Shown: positions 25,833-32,891 of the stretch, one piece after another
How positions within the stretch are numbered: the stretch's first letter is position 1
Layout: each line of letters starts with the position of its first letter
Source: Erythrobacteraceae bacterium
GTDB taxonomy: Bacteria > Pseudomonadota > Alphaproteobacteria > Sphingomonadales > Sphingomonadaceae
Length of the DNA: 50,408 nt
Direction of reading: 5' to 3'
Assembly (NCBI GenBank): GCA_027489065.1
Contig: JAIYAM010000006.1
Span: forward strand, 1-50,408
Made by a program: the position numbers and the translations under genes
The notes under the pieces: model-generated
Told to the model about the DNA's origin: nothing
What the model saw: the letters and a program-made list of their open reading frames with translations, nothing else
Database searches by the model: none

Positions 25833-26596
25833 CAGCCGCCGAACCGCTCGGCGAGGATGCCGATCGTCGAATAGTGGGTGAGGTCGAGCTGCAAGGGCGT
25901 CAACGCGACATAGCCCTCCTCGATCGCTTCCAGGTCGGTGCCGTGGTCCAGCGTGTGCTCGATCTGGTCGAGCCCGAACCAGAAATAGCGATAGCCCCGC
26001 GGGTCGCGGCCTTCGACGAGGGTGCCGCGCGAATAGTCGTGGAAGCCCTGCCGGACGACGCGGATGCCCTTCACCTCTTCGGCGGGCAGGGCGGGGAAGT
26101 TGACGTTGATCAGCGTGCGGTCGGCCATCGGCGCGTCCAGCAGGGGCGCGAGCACCTTCGCCCCCCACTCGCGCGCCGCGCCGAAGGGCACGTCGTCGCC
26201 CATGCCTTCGCGGGCATAGACCTGGCTGAAGGCGATCGAGCGGATCCCCGCCAGCGCGCCCTCGATCGCGGCCGAAACGGTCCCGGAGTAGGTGATATCG
26301 TCGGCCAGATTCGCGCCGCGGTTCACGCCCGAGAGGATCAGGTCGGGTGCCTCGGGCATGACGGTGCGCAGCGCCATCATCACAGAATCGGTCGGCGTGC
26401 CGGTGACGGCAAAGCGCCGCTCGCCGAGCGTCTGGAGTCGGACGGGGCGGGTCAGCGTCAGCGAGTGGCCCGCGCCCGATTGCTCCTCGGACGGGGCGCA
26501 GATCCAGATATCGTCTGAGAACTGGCGCGCGATCTCTTCCAGCACCTTGAGGCCGGGGGCGTGGATGCCGTCGTCATTGGTGAGGAGAATGCGCAT
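25832..26596 (-). CDS. surE: 5'/3'-nucleotidase SurE
   Basis: A 254-aa SurE that dephosphorylates nucleoside 5'- and 3'-monophosphates with a divalent metal. The metal site TNDDG is at residues 6-10 and the conserved Asn/Ser loops appear in SEEQSGAGHSLTL and LSGVNRGANLADDITYSGTV. Length is typical. The start ATG overlaps the serS stop (TAATG at 26594-26598), and the stop overlaps the channel gene start. In many proteobacteria surE is followed by pcm and a lysostaphin-like gene; here a potassium channel follows instead. Confidence 0.96.
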   Translation of the reverse strand: MRILLTNDDGIHAPGLKVLEEIARQFSDDIWICAPSEEQSGAGHSLTLTRPVRLQTLGERRFAVTGTPTDSVMMALRTVMPEAPDLILSGVNRGANLADDITYSGTVSAAIEGALAGIRSIAFSQVYAREGMGDDVPFGAAREWGAKVLAPLLDAPMADRTLINVNFPALPAEEVKGIRVVRQGFHDYSRGTLVEGRDPRGYRYFWFGLDQIEHTLDHGTDLEAIEEGYVALTPLQLDLTHYSTIGILAERFGG

Positions 26597-27876
26597 TACG
26601 AGGCGGGTTCCAATCGGGTGATGCCGCCCATGTAGGGGAGCAGGGCTTCCGGCACCGTCACCGAGCCATCGGCATTCTGGTAATTCTCGATCACCGCGAC
26701 CAGCGTGCGCCCGACCGCGAGGCCGGAGCCGTTAAGGGTGTGGACGAACTCGGTGCGCTTCTCGCCCGCCACCCGGTAGCGGGTGTTCATGCGGCGAGCC
26801 TGGAAGTCGCCGGTGTTCGAGCAGGAGCTGATCTCGCGGTAGGCGCCCTGTCCGGGGAGCCACACTTCGAGGTCGTAGGTCTTGCGCGCACCGAAGCCCA
26901 TGTCGCCGGTGCACAGCAGGAGCTTGCGATAGGGCAGGGCAAGGCGCTCGAGGATCGTCTCGGCGGCGCGGACCATGCGCTGGTGCTCGGCCTCGGAGTC
27001 TTCGGGGCGCACGATGCTGACCAGTTCGCATTTTTCGAACTGGTGCTGGCGGATGAACCCGCGGGTGTCGCGCCCCGCGGCGCCGGCCTCGGAGCGGAAG
27101 CACAAGGTGAGCGCGGTGAGGCGCATGGGCAGCGCGCTCTCGTCGAGCAGCTCGCCCATGACGCTGGCGGTGAGGGAGACTTCGCTGGTGGGGATCAGCC
27201 AGTGATCGGTCCCGGCGCGAAAGCTGTCCTCGGCAAACTTGGGCAGCTTGTCGGTGCCGTACATCGCCTCGTCCTTGACGAGCACCGGCGGATTGCACTC
27301 GGCATAGCCGTGCTCGCCGGTCTGCACGTCGAGCATGAACTGGCCGAGCGCACGGTGCAGCCGCGCCATGTGCCCACGCAAGAAGGTGAAGCGTGCGCCG
27401 GAGAGCCGCGTGCCGGTTTCGAAATCCATGCCGAGCGCCGGGGCGATGTCGGCGTGTTCCTTGGGCGTGAAGTCGAACTCGTGGGGCGTGCCCCAGCGGG
27501 CGACCTCGACGTTCTCCTCCTCGCCAGCCCCGTACGGCACGTCGGCGGCGGGCACGTTGGGTATGATTTCCAGCGCGGCCTTCAACTGGCGGGCCAGCTC
27601 CTCGGCGCGGGCCTCAAGCGCGGGCATCGCGTCCTTGAGCGCGGCGACCTCGGCCTTGATCGCCTCGGCGCCCTCACGATCGCCCTTCGCCATCGCCGCG
27701 CCGATCAGCTTGGAGGCTTCGTTGCGGCGGCTCTGCGCGACCTGCACTTCGGTGACGACCGCGCGGCGCTGTTCGTCGAGCGCTATCAGCGCGGCGGCCT
27801 GAGCGGGCAAGCCGCGCCGGGCGAGCCCTGCATTGAAGGCCTCGGGATTTTCTCGGATCAGGCGAATGTCGTGCAT
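26596..27876 (-). CDS. serS: Seryl-tRNA synthetase
   Basis: A 426-aa class II synthetase. It has the N-terminal long antiparallel coiled-coil arm (about 30-100) that grips the tRNA-Ser variable arm, motif 2 in [20 protein letters not shown], and motif 3 in [18 protein letters not shown]. The serine site TSEVSLT is present. Length is normal. It is the first gene of the tightly overlapping serS-surE-channel operon; start ATG 27876 is supported by the family N-terminus [14 protein letters not shown]. Confidence 0.97.
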   Translation of the reverse strand: MHDIRLIRENPEAFNAGLARRGLPAQAAALIALDEQRRAVVTEVQVAQSRRNEASKLIGAAMAKGDREGAEAIKAEVAALKDAMPALEARAEELARQLKAALEIIPNVPAADVPYGAGEEENVEVARWGTPHEFDFTPKEHADIAPALGMDFETGTRLSGARFTFLRGHMARLHRALGQFMLDVQTGEHGYAECNPPVLVKDEAMYGTDKLPKFAEDSFRAGTDHWLIPTSEVSLTASVMGELLDESALPMRLTALTLCFRSEAGAAGRDTRGFIRQHQFEKCELVSIVRPEDSEAEHQRMVRAAETILERLALPYRKLLLCTGDMGFGARKTYDLEVWLPGQGAYREISSCSNTGDFQARRMNTRYRVAGEKRTEFVHTLNGSGLAVGRTLVAVIENYQNADGSVTVPEALLPYMGGITRLEPAS

Positions 27877-28009
27877 GGCGGGCGCTATGCCTTTTCGACC
27901 CGCCCAAGGGAAGGGGGCTTTGCCTCAGGGCAGACCGCAAGGCCCATGCGACCGGCGAGGGAACCGCATGGCCCCCGCAGCGGTAGAACATGCAGAAGGA
28001 GACACAACC

Positions 28010-28288
28010 ATGCTCAAGAAGATCATCGGCGCCGCAATCGGTGCCAAGCTTGCCAAGAACTCGCCCGCGGTGGGCGGCGCCACGGGGGCTGTTCTCGGCG
28101 CGGCGGTGCCGTGGGTGCTGGGACGCATGAGCCTGCCCGGCATGATCGCGATCGCCGCCGGAGGCTATGTCGCCAAGCGCTACATGGACAAGCGCGACAC
28201 CACCGGCGACATGCGCAAGCTGCCCGCGCCCGCCTCGGCAACGACGACTTCCAACCCGATCCCGGTCGCTCCGCAGGGCGATTTCTGA
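28010..28288 (+). CDS. Small glycine-zipper-like hypothetical protein
   Basis: A 92-aa protein: MLKKIIGAAIGAKLAKNSPA, a Gly/Ala-rich hydrophobic middle (GGATGAVLGAAVPWVLGR, then PGMIAIAAGGYVAKRYM) able to form one or two membrane segments, and a polar Ser/Thr/Pro tail. No family is recognised. A very strong AGAAGGAGA (27994-28002) precedes the ATG, suggesting good expression. A perfect hairpin lies between its stop and the convergent TonB receptor gene. Confidence 0.75.
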   Translation: MLKKIIGAAIGAKLAKNSPAVGGATGAVLGAAVPWVLGRMSLPGMIAIAAGGYVAKRYMDKRDTTGDMRKLPAPASATTTSNPIPVAPQGDF

Positions 28289-28297
28289 TCGGGGGGA

Positions 28298-28337
28298 ACG
28301 GGGCGGCGGTGGTTTCGAAGAGAGGCCGCCGCCCCGT
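28298..28337. terminator. Bidirectional hairpin between convergent genes
   Basis: ACGGGGCGGCGG (28298-28309) and its exact reverse complement (28326-28337) form a 12-bp stem with a 16-base loop, placed between the stops of the small hypothetical gene and the TonB receptor gene. No long T-run follows on either strand, so it is a probable but not classical intrinsic terminator. Confidence 0.55.
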
Positions 28338-28345
28338 CCGGGGAC

Positions 28346-30631
28346 TTAGAAGTTGAAGCCGACCATCACGTTCCACGTGCGCGGGTCGCCGAAGTAGACG
28401 GTCTGGGTGCCGCCCACCGAACTGAACTCCTGCCCGTCGGTGCGGTAGAGCTCGTCGAAGAGGTTCTTCACCCCGCCCTGCACGTACCAGCGACGGCTGG
28501 CATCGTCGAAGCGCACGAAGGCGTTCACCAGCCAGTAGCCGTCCTCGACGAGGCCGGGGCGGTTATCTACGCTCAGGAAGTGCTTGTCGACGAAGCGCGC
28601 GTCGCTGCCCAATGTCAGGCTGCCGGTGTCACCGAGGTCGATCCGGTAATCGGTCGCCACGTTGAAGGTGATCGGCGGGGCGAAGACCGGCTCGCAGGTG
28701 ATCTTCGTGCCGGTCGGGTTGCAGCTGAACGAAGGCGCGCGTCGGCCGTCATTGAACTCTTCGTACTGCGCATCGAGATAGCCGAGGCTGCTGCGCAGGG
28801 TCCACGCCTTGGTGGGCTTGACGACGGCCTCGATCTCGGTGCCCCAGATCGACATCCTGCCGGCGTTGAGCACCGGGAAGACGCCCACCGCGCCGCCGCC
28901 GACACGCGCCTGGAAGTTGGTGAAGTCGCTGTAGAAGACGTTGGCGGCGAGATAGATGCGTCCATCGAGGAAGCTCGCCTTGGCACCGGTCTCGTAAGTC
29001 CACACGGTTTCCGGCTTGAAGTTCGTCACCAGCTGCGGCGTGCCGTTCACCACGAGGGTGAGATCGGCAAGGCTGTTGGCGCGTCCGTTGAACCCGCCCG
29101 ACTTGAACCCGCGCGAGGCCGAGGCGTAGATCTGGCTGTCGGCGCTCGGCTTGTAGGAGAGGGTGGCGCTCGGCGTCCAGGCTTCGAAGGTCGCGCTGTT
29201 GTCGAGGTTGAAGGGCGCCGGCAGGCTGCCGGGGAAGCGGAAGGCCAAGCCGTTCAGACCGGCGAAGGTCGACACCGTGGTGGTGAAGCGGTCGTAAGTG
29301 CGCTTCTCCTTGGTGTAGCGCAGCCCGCCGGTCACGCTCAGGCTGTCGGTGAGGTCATAGGTCGCCTGACCGAAGGCCGCATAGCTCTTGGTGTTCTGCT
29401 CGTCGTCGATGAAACGGGTGAAGGGCACCCCGAACAGGTTGTCGGCATAGGCTTCCTGATGCGAACGGATGTTCTCGTTAAGGTAGAACAACCCGAACAC
29501 GCCGCGGAATTTGTCCGTATCCCACTTCAGCTGCACTTCCTGGCTGAACTGGCGCTGGTCGATGCCGACGAAGACGTCGCCGAGCTCGGCCTGGCTGGCG
29601 TCGATATCGATGAACAGATCGGGCTCGAGCTTGCGCCAGGCGGTGATGCTGGTCAGCGTGATCGCGTCGCTCAGCTCAAGGTTCGCGGTGAGGTTCACGC
29701 CCCAGTGATCGAGCCGCTGGCCTTCATCGCCGGTGAAGCTGGTCGAGGCCTTGTAGTCGTAGCGGCCATAGGGCTGCGCCGTAATCGGCAGCGTGCCGGT
29801 AAGGTTCGCGACCGGATAGCCGAGCGTCAGAGCGTTGCGCTGGCGGTTGTAATCGCCGCTCGCGAGGATCTCGAGCCGCTCGGTCGGTTGCACGCGCAGG
29901 ATGCCGCGCACGGTCAGGCTGTCGCGGTCGTTGTACTTGCGGCCCGTGCGCGGGTCGGTGACCAGCCCGTCGCGCTTGTCATATTGCCCGGCAAGGCTGA
30001 GCGCCACCTTGTCGGTGACCAGCGGCGCGCTGACATAGCCGTTCAACACGATCTGGTCGTAGCTGCCGTAGAGCGCCGAACCGGCGGCCTTCAGCTCGTC
30101 GAGGTCGGGCTTGCGGCTGACGATCGAGATCGCCCCGCCGGTGGTGTTCTTGCCGTAGAGGGTGCCCTGCGGCCCGCGCAGCACTTCGATGCGCTCGACA
30201 TCGAACAGGCCCAGCAGCGCCCCCTGGATGCGGCTGAGATAGACGCCGTCGACATAGATGCCGACCGCCGGGTCGAAGGTCTGGAGAGCGTCCGGCTGGC
30301 CAAGGCCGCGGATGAAGATGTTGGCGCTCGCCGCCGAGCCGCGGCCCTGGACGAGGTTGAGGTTGGGGGCGGCGGCCTGAAGGCCGGACAGGTCGATCGC
30401 CTGGATGCGCTGGAGATCGGCCTGGTCGAAGGCGGTGACGGCGACCGGGACGTCGATCAGGCGTTCTTCGCGGCGGCGGGCGGTGACGAGGATCTCTCCG
30501 CCTTCAGCTTCAGTCGCGGTGGTCGCGGTGTCGTCGGCGGCGCTGGCCTGCGCGGCGGCGGGTGCGGCAAAGCCGGCAAGTCCGGCGCAGCCTGCAAGCA
30601 GCAGCGCACGGGCACAAAGCATCTTTCTCAT
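28346..30631 (-). CDS. TonB-dependent outer-membrane receptor
   Basis: A 761-aa receptor with a signal peptide (ends near AAAQA), a TonB-box-like EILVTARRREER, a plug domain (through VERIEVLRGPQGTLYGKNTT) and a 22-strand barrel ending in the terminal aromatic of MVGFNF. The plug is of the 'IDVPVAVTAF' type frequent in sphingomonad receptors, which import siderophores, vitamins or other large substrates; the ligand is unknown. Start ATG 30631 is preceded by AGGAGAGG, whereas the open frame to 30697 precedes the signal peptide. A TetR-family gene is divergent and a PiuC-type dioxygenase follows it, hinting at iron or at an aromatic/fatty signal. Confidence 0.92.
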   Translation of the reverse strand: MRKMLCARALLLAGCAGLAGFAAPAAAQASAADDTATTATEAEGGEILVTARRREERLIDVPVAVTAFDQADLQRIQAIDLSGLQAAAPNLNLVQGRGSAASANIFIRGLGQPDALQTFDPAVGIYVDGVYLSRIQGALLGLFDVERIEVLRGPQGTLYGKNTTGGAISIVSRKPDLDELKAAGSALYGSYDQIVLNGYVSAPLVTDKVALSLAGQYDKRDGLVTDPRTGRKYNDRDSLTVRGILRVQPTERLEILASGDYNRQRNALTLGYPVANLTGTLPITAQPYGRYDYKASTSFTGDEGQRLDHWGVNLTANLELSDAITLTSITAWRKLEPDLFIDIDASQAELGDVFVGIDQRQFSQEVQLKWDTDKFRGVFGLFYLNENIRSHQEAYADNLFGVPFTRFIDDEQNTKSYAAFGQATYDLTDSLSVTGGLRYTKEKRTYDRFTTTVSTFAGLNGLAFRFPGSLPAPFNLDNSATFEAWTPSATLSYKPSADSQIYASASRGFKSGGFNGRANSLADLTLVVNGTPQLVTNFKPETVWTYETGAKASFLDGRIYLAANVFYSDFTNFQARVGGGAVGVFPVLNAGRMSIWGTEIEAVVKPTKAWTLRSSLGYLDAQYEEFNDGRRAPSFSCNPTGTKITCEPVFAPPITFNVATDYRIDLGDTGSLTLGSDARFVDKHFLSVDNRPGLVEDGYWLVNAFVRFDDASRRWYVQGGVKNLFDELYRTDGQEFSSVGGTQTVYFGDPRTWNVMVGFNF

Positions 30632-30674
30632 GGCGGTTTCCTCTCCTGTCGCCCTTCTTGTTCCCGCCTCAATA

Positions 30675-30697
30675 TTGAAAGGTGAACCAGCTTTCAA
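30675..30697. promoter_or_regulatory. Candidate TetR operator in the divergent receptor/regulator promoter
   Basis: TTGAAAG (30675-30681) and CTTTCAA (30691-30697) form a perfect 7-bp inverted repeat with a 9-base spacer. It lies within the 123-bp gap between the receptor start (30631) and the TetR gene start (30755). Size and position are typical for operators of divergently encoded TetR regulators. No other comparable palindrome is seen in the gap. Confidence 0.55.
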
Positions 30698-30754
30698 GTT
30701 TAGACTTGTGCGCGACCCTTGCGCCGCCTAGCGAAAGCGTGGAGGGAGATGCGG

Positions 30755-31399
30755 ATGGGCAACACTCGCAAGCTGGCGAAGGCGGATACGGGCATGGCCG
30801 AGGGCGATGCCAAGACGCCGCGCACCGAGCGCGGGCGCAAGACACTGCGCAAGCTGCTCGATGCGGCCGCCGTGGAGTTCGGCGAGAAGGGCTTCCACGA
30901 AGCCTCGGTCAGCTCGATCACCCGCCGCGCCGGGATCGCGCTGGGCAGCTTCTACACCTATTTCGACAGCAAGGACGCCCTGTTCCGCGCACTGGTCGCC
31001 GACATGAGCGAGATGGTGCGCACCAGCGCACGTTCGGCGCTCCATTCCGGGATGAGCGCGCTCGAGATCGAACGCGCGGCGCTGGCCGCCTTCCTGCGCT
31101 TCGCGGCCGAGCACAAGGAGATCTACCGGATCATCGACGAGGCCGAATTCGTCGATCCCGCCAGCTACCGCGCCCACTACGAGACGATCGCCGACCGCTT
31201 TGCCGACCGCCTGCGCGCCGGCAGCGCGGCGGGCGAATTCCGCGAGGGGCTGGGCGAGCTCGAAGCCTGGGCGCTGATGGGCATCAACGTCTTCGTCGGC
31301 CTGCGCTACGTCGTGTGGGGCGCGGGCGGGGAGATGGATGCCGACGCGGTCGCCGCCGCGGTCAACCGCCTGCTCGCCGAGGGGATCGCGCGGCGCTAG
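30755..31399 (+). CDS. TetR/AcrR family transcriptional regulator
   Basis: A 214-aa regulator. The TetR DNA-binding domain is at about 22-68: TLRKLLDAAAVEFGEKGFHE, then SSITRRAGIALGSFYTYFDSKDALF, the recognition helix signature. The C-terminal ligand domain is all-helical with no obvious ligand. ATG 30755 is chosen, 9 bases after GGAGG (30741-30745); ATGs at 30749 and a longer frame from 30719 are alternatives. The gene is divergent from the TonB receptor, its probable target, and is followed 32 bp later by the PiuC-type gene. Confidence 0.9.
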   Translation: MGNTRKLAKADTGMAEGDAKTPRTERGRKTLRKLLDAAAVEFGEKGFHEASVSSITRRAGIALGSFYTYFDSKDALFRALVADMSEMVRTSARSALHSGMSALEIERAALAAFLRFAAEHKEIYRIIDEAEFVDPASYRAHYETIADRFADRLRAGSAAGEFREGLGELEAWALMGINVFVGLRYVVWGAGGEMDADAVAAAVNRLLAEGIARR

Positions 31400-31431
31400 C
31401 GCCGGGGGGCGCACGGCGCTAGGGACGGGCG

Positions 31432-32109
31432 ATGATCCTCGCCATCCACGCCATCCCCGACCCTGACGATCTTGCCGCCATCGCCGATCGCATCGCGCTG
31501 CTCGAATGGCGCGACGGGCGCGAGACGGCGGGTTCGGTGGCGCGCGAGGTCAAGCGCAACGAGCAGGCGGCGATGGACTCCGTCGCGGGCCGCTCGCTCC
31601 AGTCCGAACTGTCGGGCATGCTCGCCGACCACCCCGTGATCCGCGCCGCTGCCCAGCCGCGCCGCTTCTCGCCGCTGCTGATCAGCCGCACCGGCGTGGG
31701 CGGGCATTACGGCGCCCATGTCGACAATGCGCTGATGGGGCGGGGCGAGCGGCGGCTGCGCACCGACCTCAGCTTCACCCTGTTCCTCACCCCGCCGCAG
31801 GACTACGAGGGTGGGGAGCTGGTGATCCACGCCGCGGGCGTCACGCAGGAGGTGAAGGGCGATGTCGGCCACCTCGTGCTCTATCCGTCGGGATCGATCC
31901 ACGAGGTGAAGCCGGTGACGCGCGGCACGCGGATCGTGTGCGTCGGCTGGATCGAAAGCACGATCGCCGATGCGGCCAAGCGCGAGATGCTGTTCGATCT
32001 GGAAAACCTGCGCGCCGCGCTGCGCAGCCAGCTCCCCGGTCAGTCAGCCGAGCTGCTCACCCTGGACAAGACTGTCGCCAACCTGCTGCGGATGTGGGCG
32101 CACCCCTGA
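31432..32109 (+). CDS. piuC: Fe(II)/2-oxoglutarate-dependent dioxygenase, PiuC/YbiX (PKHD) family
   Basis: A 225-aa PKHD-type hydroxylase. The iron facial triad is His96 and Asp98 (GAHVDNAL) and His157 (GSIHEVKP), with Arg167 as the 2-oxoglutarate anchor. PiuC genes commonly sit beside TonB siderophore receptors and are iron-regulated; the substrate remains unknown. Here a TetR gene and a TonB receptor are adjacent, consistent with that link. The last 66 bp overlap the 3' end of the convergent membrane protein gene (32044-32109), both frames being coding to their stops. Confidence 0.9.
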   Translation: MILAIHAIPDPDDLAAIADRIALLEWRDGRETAGSVAREVKRNEQAAMDSVAGRSLQSELSGMLADHPVIRAAAQPRRFSPLLISRTGVGGHYGAHVDNALMGRGERRLRTDLSFTLFLTPPQDYEGGELVIHAAGVTQEVKGDVGHLVLYPSGSIHEVKPVTRGTRIVCVGWIESTIADAAKREMLFDLENLRAALRSQLPGQSAELLTLDKTVANLLRMWAHP

Positions 32110-32835
32110 GGCGGGGCGGGGGCGGGCGGCGGCTTTCTTCGCCTGCACCGTGAACCCGATGATGAGGCTAACCCCGATCACGCTCGGCCCGGCCCAGATC
32201 GCGGGGTTGAAGACGTGTTCAGGGACCATCCGGATCAGCCCGACCGAAAGAAAGGCGGTATAGGCAGAGATGCCCATGCCGATCAGCGCGCGGAAATGCT
32301 CGCCGATGTGCGTGCCTTTCGGGAAGTCCTCACCCCGCCAGATATAGCGCTGCTGGATGAGCATCGCGGCGATGCCGATGAACGCGACCAGCATCATCAG
32401 CGGATGACCGACTTTCAATCCGTAGAACCCGCACCACGCGCCCGAGATCACCACCGCGGCGATCACCCCCTGATAGCGCAGGGACCGCAAGGCCCGCCGG
32501 TCGCGGCTGTGGCGCACCACCGCGAGGCCATAGTCGACAAAGCCGATGGTGAGCGTGCCGAGGTAGAGCATCATCCACCCGAACAGCCCGTCGAACAGCG
32601 CGCGGTCGGTGACTTCGGGGTGCCGCGCTTCCGGCCCGTAGAGCGAGAACAGCGCCATCACGATCGCGAGGACCCCCGCGCCGAGAAAGCCGTAGCAGGC
32701 GGCCTTGCCCCAGCGCCGGTGCCGGTTTGCGCCCTTCCTGGTGACGATCGGACCCCAGAAAGCGATCAGCCCCACCGCGCCTGCGGCCACGTGACCAACG
32801 ACAAGGGCCTCGAACAACGCCATGCTCGGATGCAT
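32044..32835 (-). CDS. Multi-pass membrane protein, function unknown
   Basis: A 263-aa protein with about seven membrane helices and recurrent histidines and basic loops (GHVAAGAVGLIAFWG, NRHRRWGKAACYGFLG, HSRDRRALRSLRYQGV). The pattern of short helices with His near helix ends resembles DUF2306-like proteins and, loosely, the protein encoded at 8868-9641. The last ~22 residues, which overlap the piuC end, are polar and low in conservation features, so the real protein may have been extended by stop loss. The start is ATG 32835 or the ATG four codons later. Confidence 0.75.
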   Translation of the reverse strand: MHPSMALFEALVVGHVAAGAVGLIAFWGPIVTRKGANRHRRWGKAACYGFLGAGVLAIVMALFSLYGPEARHPEVTDRALFDGLFGWMMLYLGTLTIGFVDYGLAVVRHSRDRRALRSLRYQGVIAAVVISGAWCGFYGLKVGHPLMMLVAFIGIAAMLIQQRYIWRGEDFPKGTHIGEHFRALIGMGISAYTAFLSVGLIRMVPEHVFNPAIWAGPSVIGVSLIIGFTVQAKKAAARPRPASGVRPHPQQVGDSLVQGEQLG

Positions 32836-32891
32836 GGCATAAAATCGGTCAGGAACCTAGTTCAACCAGCGGCCCCGCGCCGCCGCAGCCC

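Noticed and set aside
28366..28382. CGTTCCACGTGCGC inside the TonB receptor gene, resembling parS
   Set aside because: Only the centre TTCCACGTG agrees; the right half is not GAAACA and it lies in conserved coding sequence.
28580..30685. A 701-aa open frame on the plus strand opposite the TonB receptor
   Set aside because: It is antisense to an excellent receptor sequence, has no recognisable domain and reflects GC-rich codon symmetry.
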